IMG/VR virus record: IMGVR_UViG_3300033553_000804
Coordinates: 1 to 34,216 of that record
DNA: 34,216 nt
DNA from: a virus
Reading direction: 5' to 3' (one strand)
Positions 19,846 to 28,523 of this stretch are shown here, one piece after another. Position 1 is the stretch's first letter. Each line of letters starts with the position of its first letter. The position numbers were made by a program, and so were the translations under genes. Under the pieces are notes generated by a model, which worked only from the letters and a program-made list of their open reading frames with translations, was not told where the DNA came from and did not search any database.

Positions 19846-20955
19846 ATGGATTTAATTTTTTCGAAAATAGTAAACCGCGAACGCCGCAAAGTAGAAATGC
19901 TGCTTTATGGAGCACTGGGTGAGGACCAGGAGAAAGGCGACATAAACGGGCATCAATTTGCCCGTGAGCTGAACTGGCTTGCCCGCGAATACGATGAAAT
20001 TAAAATCAGGGTGAATTGCGAAGGTGGCATGGTGTCGCACGGATTAAGCATTGTTTCGGAAATGATGGCTTCGCCTGCTTACATTATTGTACAGGTTGAC
20101 GGCATTGCAGCAAGTATGGCCGCTGTTCTTTTGCCTGCAGCTGATAAGGTAACAATGAACGACTATGCAAAGGTGATGATCCATTCTCCTTATTATGCCG
20201 ACGACAATGGCGAAGCAATTAAAAAGCTTTCGGCAAAAGACCGGAAAGCAATCAGCACCCTAAAGGACATGCTTAAGCAGCTTCTTACAAAACGTGGCAT
20301 GGAAGAGGAAAAGGTAAACGCAGCAATGCGGACCGACACCTGGTACAGCGCTGAAGAGGCACTGGAAGCTAAATTGGTTGATGAAATACTATCAACAGGC
20401 AAAAAGAAAGAATTGGCCGCCCTTGAACCAATGAAGCTGGTGGCAAAAATATTCGATGAAGTAATAACTCAAAATTCAAAATCAATGAAAAAAGTAATTG
20501 CAAAGCTGAAAGGTCTTGGTGTGCAACTCGATGAGAATGCAAGCGAAGACCAGGTTGTTGCAGCGCTTGAAACCATCAACTTAAATGATGAAAAGCCTTC
20601 CAAAAAGGTGATCGATCAGCTTATAGTTGTTGGTAAGAAAACAGGCGTTGTAACCGAGGGCGACACCGGCAATGAGGCAAAATTCAGGCGTTTGGCAGAA
20701 GCCGACATGGACCTGTTTGTTGACATGCTTGGTATTGACCAGTTAGGAACTGCTCCGGCTCAGAAAGTTGCCACAACGGCACGCATGAGCGAACTTGTAG
20801 CTGCCGCAAAAGGCAAACCTGTTGCCGCTGCTGCTGATGAGAAAAATTTCGCGTGGTACGAAAAGAACGACCCAGCCGCCCTGGCTAAAATGGAAGTTAC
20901 CGACCCCGAAAAGTTTGCGAAACTCGAAGCTGCCGACAAGGCACAGTACGAATAA
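19846..20955 (+). CDS. ClpP-like prohead protease with scaffold-like tail
   Basis: A 369-residue protein. Residues about 15-200 form a ClpP (S14) domain: GIAASMAAVLLP with nucleophile S90, and MIHSP with H113. DTWYSAEEALEAKLVDEI is the typical end of the domain. The rest (about 205-369) is Lys/Glu/Ala-rich and helical, fitting a scaffold segment that assembles the prohead and is then removed. It is transcribed away from the terminase, just before the decoration and capsid genes. Confidence 0.85.
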   Translation: MDLIFSKIVNRERRKVEMLLYGALGEDQEKGDINGHQFARELNWLAREYDEIKIRVNCEGGMVSHGLSIVSEMMASPAYIIVQVDGIAASMAAVLLPAADKVTMNDYAKVMIHSPYYADDNGEAIKKLSAKDRKAISTLKDMLKQLLTKRGMEEEKVNAAMRTDTWYSAEEALEAKLVDEILSTGKKKELAALEPMKLVAKIFDEVITQNSKSMKKVIAKLKGLGVQLDENASEDQVVAALETINLNDEKPSKKVIDQLIVVGKKTGVVTEGDTGNEAKFRRLAEADMDLFVDMLGIDQLGTAPAQKVATTARMSELVAAAKGKPVAAAADEKNFAWYEKNDPAALAKMEVTDPEKFAKLEAADKAQYE

Positions 20956-20975
20956 TCTTTTAAAAGCTCAAGAAA

Positions 20976-21320
20976 ATGGCAGATCAGATTATAAAATTTC
21001 CGTTTGGACCAGCAACCACAGTTGCTCTGTCCGCTACAGGGGCGCAAGCCATAACTGTAAAGAACATGCTCACTATTGTTGATGGTGTTTCAGTGTCGGC
21101 AACCGGCAACCGCACCGTTAACCTGACTTTGGATGCAGGCCTTGAAGCAGGTGCACGTATTGTTTTCAAACTGAAAACAGATGGTACCGAAACCATGGCA
21201 TTTGGAACAGGTATAACCGGCGCTACTTTGACCGGCGAAGCAGGCAAAACATTTACGGCTGAGGCTGTATTTGACGGAACCGGCTTTGTGTTGACTGCAG
21301 CACCAGTTAAGATTGATTAA
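20976..21320 (+). CDS. head decoration-like protein
   Basis: A 114-residue beta-rich, Thr/Gly/Ala-rich protein (TVNLTLDAGLEAGARIVFKL; TGITGATLTGEAGKTF) between the protease/scaffold and the capsid genes, where decoration proteins are usually found. The sequence pattern suits a small beta-barrel that caps the capsid surface. Assignment by position and composition. Confidence 0.65.
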   Translation: MADQIIKFPFGPATTVALSATGAQAITVKNMLTIVDGVSVSATGNRTVNLTLDAGLEAGARIVFKLKTDGTETMAFGTGITGATLTGEAGKTFTAEAVFDGTGFVLTAAPVKID

Positions 21321-21339
21321 TCGAAAAAACTGAAATAAA

Positions 21340-22287
21340 ATGGCAGAAATTAGTCCAATTAAGTATTCGAAAGAGTTGCAAAAGCAGCTTTTTCCCGACA
21401 ACAGCTTTTACAAAAAGGCGGTGCAGGAAACTGGCATAGCCGACACTGTTTCAAAGGTTGAAAGGCCTTACCAGGGAAGCATAGGCAAAGGCAAATCAGG
21501 CGAACCGGCTTCATTGCCCTTGCAAGTTAATGTAGCAAAGGATGATTCCGACAACTATACCACCACCCTGGTTTATGCTCCTCCTATCGCTGTTGACCTT
21601 CCTGGTGAATTTGCCCTCAACTATAATAAGAGGCAGACGAAACAAATGCAGCAGGCTTCAATCATCAACACACGCTGTGCTGATATTGCAGCCGTGAACT
21701 GGGGACCTACCACAGCCACAAATATCCTGAAAACTTCGGGAGCTGCAAGGGCATCGAATGTTATTAAGGCAGCCGGTGGCGTTATTGGAAACCGCAAAGC
21801 TGTAACCAAAGCCGACATGATTAAAGTTCACAACCTGATTACACGGATGAACATTTCAGGTTTACAAGGACAGTTGTGGGGTTTGGTAACTGCTGACTTT
21901 TACAGCGACCTGCTTGCCCTGGCAGAATTTACCGATTACGAAAAAACCGGACAGGCAAGCAAACTTGCTGAAGGCGTTTTGGGTCGGATAATGGGATTTA
22001 ACATTATGGTACGCAGTACCGATGAGCAGCACACCGGCCTGGTATATTCTACCGCCTATGCAAAAAATGCAATTGATGCATCTGTGTTGACAAACGACTG
22101 CCCCGGCAACTTGTTCTGGCACGATAAAATGACTGCTTCGGCTGAAGGTATGCTGAAAACCTCAGTAAACCTAAATGCTCCTGGTTATTTGGGTGCAACA
22201 ATCATCGAGAGCTGGGTAAGGTTTGGAGCCGCTCATGCACGCTACGACCAGAAAGGTATTGTTGCCCTGCTGGAAGAAAATGCGTAA
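21340..22287 (+). CDS. major capsid protein
   Basis: A 315-residue protein in the position of the major capsid. It has an N-terminal region with LPLQVNVAKDDSDNY, a long helix-type segment (LNYNKRQTKQMQQASIINT), an Ala/Gly-rich middle and the end PGYLGATIIESWVRFGAAHA, consistent with an HK97-type fold. No shell protein gene is otherwise present. A strong terminator follows, as is common after highly expressed capsid genes. Confidence 0.8.
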   Translation: MAEISPIKYSKELQKQLFPDNSFYKKAVQETGIADTVSKVERPYQGSIGKGKSGEPASLPLQVNVAKDDSDNYTTTLVYAPPIAVDLPGEFALNYNKRQTKQMQQASIINTRCADIAAVNWGPTTATNILKTSGAARASNVIKAAGGVIGNRKAVTKADMIKVHNLITRMNISGLQGQLWGLVTADFYSDLLALAEFTDYEKTGQASKLAEGVLGRIMGFNIMVRSTDEQHTGLVYSTAYAKNAIDASVLTNDCPGNLFWHDKMTASAEGMLKTSVNLNAPGYLGATIIESWVRFGAAHARYDQKGIVALLEENA

Positions 22288-22320
22288 ATCCTGATTTTTA
22301 ATATACCAACCAAAGAGTAA

Positions 22321-22349
22321 AGCCCGTGCCTGGCGCGGCACGGGCTTTT
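22321..22349 (+). terminator. strong intrinsic terminator after capsid gene
   Basis: AGCCCGTGCC (22321-22330), loop TGGCGC, GGCACGGGCT (22337-22346), a perfect 10-bp GC-rich stem, then TTTT. It would limit transcription into the lysis genes. Confidence 0.92.
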
Positions 22350-22385
22350 CAATATCTATTTAATTGCTGTTTAAACAAGTCTGAA

Positions 22386-22616
22386 ATGAGCGAAGAAGCA
22401 AACATTGACTTACAAAAATTGTCGCAACGCGAACTTATTGTGATTACCTACATGAAAGTGGAGGAACTAAGCAAAAGTGTGAAGAGCCTACATATTGAAC
22501 AGGCAAAACATGAAGTCCGCATTTCGCTGATGGAACAAAAAGTAATGCTGTGGGGCGCGATTTTCGGCGGAGCAGCCGGAATTATTACAACTATAGTAAC
22601 TGCACTAATAAAATGA
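22386..22616 (+). CDS. small coiled-coil membrane protein, holin-like
   Basis: A 76-residue protein: helical, charged N-terminus (VEELSKSVKSLHIEQAKHEV) then a single C-terminal membrane helix (MLWGAIFGGAAGIITTIVTA), the plan of XhlA-type holin partners. Start at ATG 22386; an open frame from 22326 would begin inside the terminator. The stop overlaps the next start (ATGA). Context: the lysis cluster. Confidence 0.7.
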   Translation: MSEEANIDLQKLSQRELIVITYMKVEELSKSVKSLHIEQAKHEVRISLMEQKVMLWGAIFGGAAGIITTIVTALIK

Positions 22617-23029
22617 AAGCAGTATTAATACGCATGAAAGAACTTACTAACCACCTGCAGACTTGCGGGCGGTTTGTGCTGCTGAACGAAAACGGCGATG
22701 TTGTTTTTAAGGCAGCAAGCCTTGAGCTTCCGTGGATGGGCAACATGCGTAATATGAGCTGCATTTCTGCAGGAAGTTACCTGGTAAGTAAAGTGAACAG
22801 CCCAAAATTTGGCGAAGGAACTTTCAGCGTAAACAACGTTAAAGGCCGGAGCCATATTCTTATACATGCCGGAAACTTCACCCGCGACATTGAAGGGTGT
22901 ATTCTCCTTGGAGAAAAGTTTGCCGACATTGACAACGACAAAATTACGGATGTTACCAACAGCCGCAATACTATAAACAAGCTAAAACTGCTTGCTGACA
23001 ATTTTGAATTGACAATTATTCAAATTTAA
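22613..23029 (+). CDS. DUF5675 family protein, probable lysis enzyme
   Basis: A 138-residue protein matching DUF5675: SLELPWMGNMRNMSCISAGS, then GRSHILIHAGNFTRDIEGCI, with conserved His and Cys residues recalling the L,D-transpeptidase-like (YkuD-like) HxxxGC arrangement. It lies between two membrane protein genes in what looks like a lysis cassette, so a peptidoglycan-related role is likely; the chemistry is not proven. ATG 22634 is an alternative start. Confidence 0.8.
   Translation: MKAVLIRMKELTNHLQTCGRFVLLNENGDVVFKAASLELPWMGNMRNMSCISAGSYLVSKVNSPKFGEGTFSVNNVKGRSHILIHAGNFTRDIEGCILLGEKFADIDNDKITDVTNSRNTINKLKLLADNFELTIIQI
22634..22636 (+). other. alternative start of the DUF5675 gene
   Basis: ATG 22634 (MKELTNHLQTCG) lies seven codons after ATG 22613. 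The first seven residues are not needed for the recognised motifs. The overlap ATGA at 22613-22616 favours the upstream start. Confidence 0.3.
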
Positions 23030-23032
23030 GAC

Positions 23033-23437
23033 ATGGGAATCTTAAAAAACATATTTAGTTCGGCTGATAAGCTTGACCCTCAGAAAACATTCGACACCGT
23101 TGCATCGGGGGTTGATAAGCTGTTTTTTACGAATGAAGAAAAATCGGATGCAGCGCAGAAGGCCTGGGATCAATGGTTGGAATGGTATAAACTGAGCAGC
23201 ACTGAAAACAGTGCCCGTAGTTATACCAGGCGAATTATGGCAGTTATGTTTTCATCTGTCTTTCTTTTCATTCTTTTAGCTGCAGCGGGTGTTTGGCTGA
23301 TTGATAAGGAGTATGCCGCGTTTTTATTTGACTTGGGAAAAGAACTGTTCCCGATGGTAAGCGGAATTCTGTTTTTTTATTTTGGTTACTATGCAGTCAA
23401 TTCAATGATAAAGACTTCGAAAAACAAAGGAAATTAA
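23033..23437 (+). CDS. holin-like membrane protein
   Basis: A 134-residue protein with an amphipathic N-terminal part (FFTNEEKSDAAQKAWDQWLE) and two clear membrane helices (about 68-92, VMFSSVFLFILLAAAGVWLI; and about 106-125, MVSGILFFYFGYYAVNSMI), plus a Lys-rich end. This pattern fits the three-TM holin family of phages and gene transfer agents. It follows the DUF5675 gene by 3 nt. Confidence 0.75.
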   Translation: MGILKNIFSSADKLDPQKTFDTVASGVDKLFFTNEEKSDAAQKAWDQWLEWYKLSSTENSARSYTRRIMAVMFSSVFLFILLAAAGVWLIDKEYAAFLFDLGKELFPMVSGILFFYFGYYAVNSMIKTSKNKGN

Positions 23438-23457
23438 CAATTTAAAGTATATAAATT

Positions 23458-23934
23458 ATGGCTAATACAGGAGTAAGATTTGGTGGGGATATAATGCTTT
23501 ACCAAAATACAGGGACTGAGGCAGTACCTGTTTGGACACCTTTCGCGCATGCTACCAGTCACGGTTATAAAGGGACTACAGAAATGCGCACGCGCGTACA
23601 CAAGGATGACGGCGGTGCATCGGGCACCAGGCCGGGGCGGCATGCTCCGGGAACTATAACCATTGCCGGGTTATCAACTTATGATGGGGTAGACTTTTTT
23701 GGACTTGAAGCTATAAGGCAAGCCCGCACGCGAATTCAGGTTAAATACTCAGGCAGGCCTACAGGAGATACTGATGCAGTTGAAAATGTTGAATCTGCAG
23801 GCGACAAATACCTGGAAGGGTTTGGCTATGTGAGCGAAGTTGGAGAAGAAGCACCGGTTGATGGTGATGCAACCTATTCTGCAACTATTACACTTGACGG
23901 TTTGCCAACTGAAAAAGAAGTTCCTGCTGCATAA
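23458..23934 (+). CDS. major tail tube protein
   Basis: A 158-residue beta-rich protein (VRFGGDIMLYQNTG; TITIAGLSTYDGVDF; DATYSATITLDGLPTEKEV), followed by two chaperone genes and the tape measure, the standard order for a siphovirus-like tail tube. Its fold type (TP901-1-like) is inferred. The stop and the next start share one base (TAATG). Confidence 0.7.
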   Translation: MANTGVRFGGDIMLYQNTGTEAVPVWTPFAHATSHGYKGTTEMRTRVHKDDGGASGTRPGRHAPGTITIAGLSTYDGVDFFGLEAIRQARTRIQVKYSGRPTGDTDAVENVESAGDKYLEGFGYVSEVGEEAPVDGDATYSATITLDGLPTEKEVPAA

Positions 23935-24218
23935 TGGCACAGGTAATTAAACTGAATAAAGAAGAATTCCCCTTCGTTAAAACAAACGAAGGGGAAAAGC
24001 TTTTGCAGGTACTTTCGGTAAACATGGATGCCGTAAAGTTTGGCAAAACTGAGGAGCTACTGAAGTATGCCTATTGCATGTGTGCCGGGGCATCGTTGAA
24101 AGATAAAAAAGAATTTCCTTTTACGTTGCAGCAATTTACTGCAGCACTGCCAGCTGGTTGGCAACAGCAGGTAAAAGCGTTAATTAATACCCGTGCCAGG
24201 GTAAAAAAAGAATCTTAA
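23934..24218 (+). CDS. small tail-region protein
   Basis: A 94-residue protein: an N-terminal strand-like part (MAQVIKLNKEEFPFVKTNEG), then helices (FGKTEELLKYAYCMCAG; FTLQQFTAALPAGWQQQVKA). It lies between tail tube and chaperone genes. It may be a relative of the tail assembly chaperones. Function not recognised. Confidence 0.6.
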   Translation: MAQVIKLNKEEFPFVKTNEGEKLLQVLSVNMDAVKFGKTEELLKYAYCMCAGASLKDKKEFPFTLQQFTAALPAGWQQQVKALINTRARVKKES

Positions 24219-24231
24219 AATTTATTGAACA

Positions 24232-24582
24232 ATGGCAAAATCAACAGCAAAAACAAGTTTAACATTTAACGGGGTTAATTACCCTTTTTACCGTACAATT
24301 CGGGGGCAGTGGGATTTTGAAGCTGCCGGGTTTGAAAACAAAGATTTGGGAGCAGGCAAAGTTGCACCCCTGTTTGCTTACATCTTTTTCCAGGTAAGAG
24401 ATTGCGCGAAAAGGGCAGGGTTGGAATTTAAGTTGACACTCGACCAGTTTGTTGACCAGGCAACGGGTGATGAACTGGAAGTGTATGGCCGACTTGTAGA
24501 GGCCGAAAAAGAATTAAAAGAGAGGGAGGCAACCGTGCCGGGAAAGCAGGAACTGATACAGGAACCGGTGCAGAAGGCTTAA
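24232..24582 (+). CDS. tail assembly chaperone, G-type
   Basis: A 116-residue protein, beta-type N-terminus (LTFNGVNYPFYRTIRG) followed by helices, just upstream of the tape measure. Its frame overlaps an open -1 frame that runs into the next gene, with a GGGAAAG heptamer at 24540-24546, as in lambda G/GT. It binds and solubilises the tape measure during tail assembly (known for the family). Confidence 0.75.
   Translation: MAKSTAKTSLTFNGVNYPFYRTIRGQWDFEAAGFENKDLGAGKVAPLFAYIFFQVRDCAKRAGLEFKLTLDQFVDQATGDELEVYGRLVEAEKELKEREATVPGKQELIQEPVQKA
24540..24546 (+). promoter_or_regulatory. -1 programmed frameshift site GGGAAAG
   Basis: GGGAAAG lies in the frame CCG-GGA-AAG, the X-XXY-YYZ form needed for -1 slippage, and is the same heptamer used by lambda G/GT. 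After slippage the reading (GCA-GGA-ACT onward) runs without a stop into the 24594 ORF and gives a 219-residue GT-type product. Confidence 0.75.
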
Positions 24583-24890
24583 CCCTCGATGAAATGACTG
24601 GAATTGCTGTTGGTCAAATGGGGTTGAGCCTGGACACGTTCCTGGGCTTGACCCCACAGCAGTTCGAACTTGCTTATGAAAAGTTCATTGAACGGATTGA
24701 GGCAGACGACATACAGGCAGAAAGGCGGGCAAGGCTGGTAGCATTCAGAACCGTTTGCCCTCCGGAGGGAAAAACACTTTCAGTATATGATTTCTGGTAT
24801 ATAAAAGGTGATGAGCTGATGAAGCAGGCAGCCAAACCGAAACCAAGCAAACGGAACCGGTTTGAAGAATTAAATAAAAAGTGGCAATGA
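24546..24890 (+). CDS. tail assembly chaperone, T-part (GT fusion by -1 frameshift)
   Basis: The frame is open upstream of ATG 24594 and reads smoothly through EGLTLDEMTGIAVGQMGL, so it is probably made as the extension of the G-type protein after the GGGAAAG slip. Alone from ATG 24594 it would give 98 residues. The end is basic (KPKPSKRNRFEELNKKWQ). The stop overlaps the tape measure start (ATGA). The T extension recruits the tail tube protein in lambda. Confidence 0.7.
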   Translation, partial: AGTDTGTGAEGLTLDEMTGIAVGQMGLSLDTFLGLTPQQFELAYEKFIERIEADDIQAERRARLVAFRTVCPPEGKTLSVYDFWYIKGDELMKQAAKPKPSKRNRFEELNKKWQ

Positions 24891-26992
24891 GCACAACAGT
24901 ATATAAATACATTCTCGACTTTAAGGCACAGACCGACAAATTCACCAAGGATGTTGGTGGAATGAAGGGCATGCTTAAAGGCGCTGCAATTGCTGCAGGT
25001 GCTCTTTTTGCTGCTGATAAGGTTATGGATGCCGCCCGTGCTGTTGGCGAATATGCCAAAGAGATTTCGAAGGTACGGACTGAAATAGGAACGTTGACGG
25101 GTGTACAGGGCGCTGCCCTTGATGCCCTTACCGGGAATGTACAGGCACTATCTGATAGCTACGAACAGGATGTAAACGCGACAATAAAAGCTTCAAACGT
25201 ATTGATGCGCGAATTTGGCGCCACCAGTCAAAAGGCTTTCGACATTATGAATGCCGGGTTTGCTTCATCTGCCAATGCAAATGATGATTTTCTGCAGCAG
25301 TTGAGTGAATATGCTCCACACTTTTCCGAAGCCGGTGCAAGTGCTGAACAGATGCTTGCCGTGATTGCAGAGGGGAACAAAATGGGTATTTTCTCAGACA
25401 AAGCTGCTGACTCAATTAAAGAAGGCGGTATCAGGTTGCGGGAAATGACCAAATCAACACAGGACGCTTTGAACATGATCGGGTTAAGCTCAACACAAAT
25501 TCAGGCCGATATCAGTTCAGGTAATAAGAGCATGTTTGAAGTGATGCAGCTTGTAAGTCGCCAGCTTCAAACATTGCCGCAACAATCGCCTGCAGTGGGT
25601 GCAGCACTTGCCGATATATTTGGCGGTCCGGGTGAAGATGCGGTTAACTTTATCCGTCAGCTGGGTGAAATGGATTTGAGCATGCAGGCGGTTGTTGATA
25701 ATGCCACCCGTGCTCAAATGGAATGGACCAATGAGCTGGCAGAATTTCACACAGTAGGCGCCCAGGTGTTTGGTGGCACAAATCAAATGATACTTGGTGC
25801 AAAAGCCGTGATGCTTGGATGGGTGAATGACTCAATTAAAGGCATTGCAAACCTGATAAACTATTTCATTGACCTGTATAATGAATCGACAATATTCAGA
25901 GGGGCAATTGAATACCTTAAGCTTACATTTAAAACAACGTTTGATTTTGTAGGTACGTTGTTCGATAACTTCTGGGAACAACTTAAAGGCATTGGCAAAT
26001 TACTGAAGGCTGTATTTACCGGAGATTTTAAGGCCATACCCGGTATTATTAAAGAAGCATTCGACAATACAGTCGATAACTTTAAGGAATACGGTGAAGA
26101 TGCAGCACTCAATTTCACTGAGGCAGTTGAAAACACATTAAACCCGCGCGCAAAACTTAAGCTGATTGACCTAAGCACTGAGGCCGAAACGGCAGGGATA
26201 GATGCAGGTCGAAAATTTGCTGCCGGGTTAGGAACCGGAATGGCAGGCGGCAAGGTTCAGGCATTTGACATGCTTGGAACTGTTGGCGATGTAAAGCTTG
26301 CCAAAAGCCCTGCAGAGATATTGGAAATGATGGGCATGGGCAAAAAGGGCGTTTTAAGAGATGGTAAACTGGAGTTTAAACCACAGCTCAACCTGGAAGA
26401 GATGCAAAAGAATATGCCCCTGTTTCAGGAGAACCTGGCATCGATGGGTGAATATATGGATTCTTTAGCAGAAAAACAGGCATTAGTGACAGAAGCAATG
26501 CAATATGGTTTCCAAGCGATAGGGCAAAGTGTGGTTGATTCACTTGGTTTAGCTAAAACCGGATTTGAAGGGTTTTTGGGTCAGCTGCTCTCAACCGCTA
26601 CCCAGGTTATTGCAGCAATGCTCGCGCAAAGTATTGCAACATCAGTTTTTAATTCATCTCAATCAGCGGCTGCAACCGGTCCGGCTGCTGTATTTACACA
26701 ACCGGCATTTATGGCCACGCTTATTGGCGGCGTGCTGGCGGCATTTGCTGCCATACCGAAATTTGAAATGGGTGGCGTTGTTCCTGGTACTTCATTTACC
26801 GGTGACCGAATGATGGTAAGGGTGAACAGTGGTGAAGAAATTTTAAGAAGCGATGATCCGCGTCACCGGAACAATTACGGACAAAGAGCAGCCGGTCGCG
26901 ACAGGGTAATAATTCCCACTGCACGCATACGCAAAGGGGACATTTACATAAGTTACAAAGAAGCAGAAAGAGAGTTTTTAAACAGGACTTAA
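24887..26992 (+). CDS. tail tape measure protein
   Basis: A 701-residue protein: N-terminal helical part with repeated Ala/Gly/Lys heptads (MKGMLKGAAIAAGALFAADK; LTGNVQALSDSYEQDVNATI), a hydrophobic segment near the end (AAVFTQPAFMATLIGGVLAA) and a C-terminal domain with GGVVPGTSFTGDRMMVRVN. I prefer ATG 24887, which overlaps the previous stop, over GTG 24881. At ~0.15 nm per residue the tail would be about 100 nm; this is an estimate from family knowledge. Confidence 0.85.
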   Translation: MSTTVYKYILDFKAQTDKFTKDVGGMKGMLKGAAIAAGALFAADKVMDAARAVGEYAKEISKVRTEIGTLTGVQGAALDALTGNVQALSDSYEQDVNATIKASNVLMREFGATSQKAFDIMNAGFASSANANDDFLQQLSEYAPHFSEAGASAEQMLAVIAEGNKMGIFSDKAADSIKEGGIRLREMTKSTQDALNMIGLSSTQIQADISSGNKSMFEVMQLVSRQLQTLPQQSPAVGAALADIFGGPGEDAVNFIRQLGEMDLSMQAVVDNATRAQMEWTNELAEFHTVGAQVFGGTNQMILGAKAVMLGWVNDSIKGIANLINYFIDLYNESTIFRGAIEYLKLTFKTTFDFVGTLFDNFWEQLKGIGKLLKAVFTGDFKAIPGIIKEAFDNTVDNFKEYGEDAALNFTEAVENTLNPRAKLKLIDLSTEAETAGIDAGRKFAAGLGTGMAGGKVQAFDMLGTVGDVKLAKSPAEILEMMGMGKKGVLRDGKLEFKPQLNLEEMQKNMPLFQENLASMGEYMDSLAEKQALVTEAMQYGFQAIGQSVVDSLGLAKTGFEGFLGQLLSTATQVIAAMLAQSIATSVFNSSQSAAATGPAAVFTQPAFMATLIGGVLAAFAAIPKFEMGGVVPGTSFTGDRMMVRVNSGEEILRSDDPRHRNNYGQRAAGRDRVIIPTARIRKGDIYISYKEAEREFLNRT

Positions 26993-27003
26993 ACAATATT
27001 AAA

Positions 27004-27276
27004 ATGGAACAATTACAAGACTTAACAGTTGCTGAAAATGTAAGCAGCGCCTTCAATGCAAACGACCGGGATGTTGCGATAAAAGTAACTACTTCGGAAA
27101 GCTCAACTATAGTAATTCATCGCTCGATTGACAATACCGACTTCAGGGTTATTCCTGATTTAAGCTGGACAATTGACGGCATTGATGAAATTAATTTGAC
27201 CGACTGCAAAAAGGGTCAATTCTACAAAGTTGTGGCAACAGCTGGTGTAATGACTGCAGCAAAAGTTTTGGCATAA
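27004..27276 (+). CDS. small beta-rich tail protein
   Basis: A 90-residue protein, probably a small beta-sandwich (DRDVAIKVTTSESSTIVIHR; IDEINLTDCKKGQFYKVVAT). It precedes the DGR target gene and overlaps it by one base (TAATG). Its position and composition suggest a tail or baseplate component or a chaperone for the next protein. No family is recognised. Confidence 0.6.
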   Translation: MEQLQDLTVAENVSSAFNANDRDVAIKVTTSESSTIVIHRSIDNTDFRVIPDLSWTIDGIDEINLTDCKKGQFYKVVATAGVMTAAKVLA

Positions 27277-28523
27277 TGGAGTCAATTGCACATAGCGTTG
27301 CGAAAAGCATAAGCGATAGACTTGCGTCATTGTTGAACTCTTTTAACACACGGGTTTTTTGGGATAATACCGAAACTGACCCGGTTGTTGACAAGGATAC
27401 TGAAATGCTCAATTACTTTAAGCAGATTAAGAAGGTTGGACTTAATTCAGCGGGGGAGGAAATACACACATTTGCAACGTGGGATAGTCCGATAACGACA
27501 GGGGCAACTGATGGGAGTTTGGGGCAGGTAATGGGTAAATTCCCTAAGCTATACGTTAAGTTTGAGTATGACGTAAATGGATATATTACTGCATATACCT
27601 TACGCTCTACCCCGGCAACCGGATTTCAATTGCATGAATGCTTCTGGGATTATGATTTGATGGACGGGAGTAAGGGGCGTGACGAAGTGTATATAGGGAG
27701 CTATGAAGGGTATAGTGTTGGCGGTAAATTAACTTCAATCTCAGGCGTTGTTTCTACCGGAAGTTTGACGATGGTACAATTCAGGGATTTAGCAAAAGCA
27801 ACATTCACAGACTGGAATGGACATCAATTAGACTTTTACACGCAGGAACTGATTCAGCTTTTGTTCTATTCATATTATGGAAACAGAGACAGTCAGACAG
27901 TACTGCCCGGTTACACGGAAAGGGCTGCATATAATGCCGCAGATTTCAGAAACAATGGGCGCACAGACATTCTGACAACTGTAAACGGATATATAAATGC
28001 ACAAACCGGAGCAGGAGAATTGGATGCTGATTTAGCGGCAGGCTGGCAGACAGGCGGCAGAGGTACTGCAATTGCTAATCGTTTTTTGTTTATAGAGAAT
28101 ATTTTTGGAGCAAAATGGAAGTTTCTGGATGGTTGCAGTTTTGACGGACGGGTTGGGGCAAAGAAAACAGCATGGGTTCATCCAGACCCTCGTGTGTTCA
28201 CCTCCGTTGATGCTGATGTTTTAACTAACTACATTGATTTAAACATTGATGTATTAACAGCAGATACAACAAGTTGGATAGGTGGGGTAGGACGTGGGTT
28301 TATACCGCTTGCAGCATTAGGAGCCGATTCAGCAAAGTATTACTGTGATTTATTTTACAGTTACCTAAGCGATGCAGCTAACCGAAACTATTTGCGCTCC
28401 GTTCTCGCGGGTGGCTTTCTGAGCTCTGGATCGAATGCGGGTCTCGCGGCGCGTGATTCGTACTATTCGCTTGCGCTTGCGAACTCGATCAGCGGTTCTC
28501 GGCTCTGCTATAAAAAATTGTAA
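27276..28523 (+). CDS. DGR-diversified tail/receptor-type protein (C-type lectin-like end)
   Basis: A 415-residue protein. The N-terminus (about 1-90) would attach it to the virion. The C-terminal ~200 residues (from about FLFIENIFGAKWKFLDG to the end) look like the C-type-lectin-like fold of DGR targets: YLRSVLAGG, then AGLAAR, and GSRLC near the end. Residues 377, 381, 383, 384, 386, 394, 396, 397, 401, 404-406 and 409 are changed relative to the downstream template. It likely binds a host surface ligand whose specificity the retroelement could alter. Position among tail genes supports receptor binding; the exact tail part is not known. Confidence 0.8.
   Translation: MESIAHSVAKSISDRLASLLNSFNTRVFWDNTETDPVVDKDTEMLNYFKQIKKVGLNSAGEEIHTFATWDSPITTGATDGSLGQVMGKFPKLYVKFEYDVNGYITAYTLRSTPATGFQLHECFWDYDLMDGSKGRDEVYIGSYEGYSVGGKLTSISGVVSTGSLTMVQFRDLAKATFTDWNGHQLDFYTQELIQLLFYSYYGNRDSQTVLPGYTERAAYNAADFRNNGRTDILTTVNGYINAQTGAGELDADLAAGWQTGGRGTAIANRFLFIENIFGAKWKFLDGCSFDGRVGAKKTAWVHPDPRVFTSVDADVLTNYIDLNIDVLTADTTSWIGGVGRGFIPLAALGADSAKYYCDLFYSYLSDAANRNYLRSVLAGGFLSSGSNAGLAARDSYYSLALANSISGSRLCYKKL
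28391..28505 (+). repeat. DGR variable repeat (VR)
   Basis: The last variable stretch of the 415-residue gene. Aligned without gaps to 28558-28672 (offset 167), 97 of 115 bases are identical. All 18 differences fall on template adenines (29 in all), and none on the other 86 positions. Similarity stops sharply at 28391 on the left. On the right the next bases show the first non-adenine differences (28506, 28510), as expected for the initiation region of homing. Confidence 0.93.

Noticed and set aside
22326-22385. Upstream GTG start of the holin-like gene
   Set aside because: It would place the start inside a strong terminator stem, and the sequence up to ATG 22386 does not look like protein.
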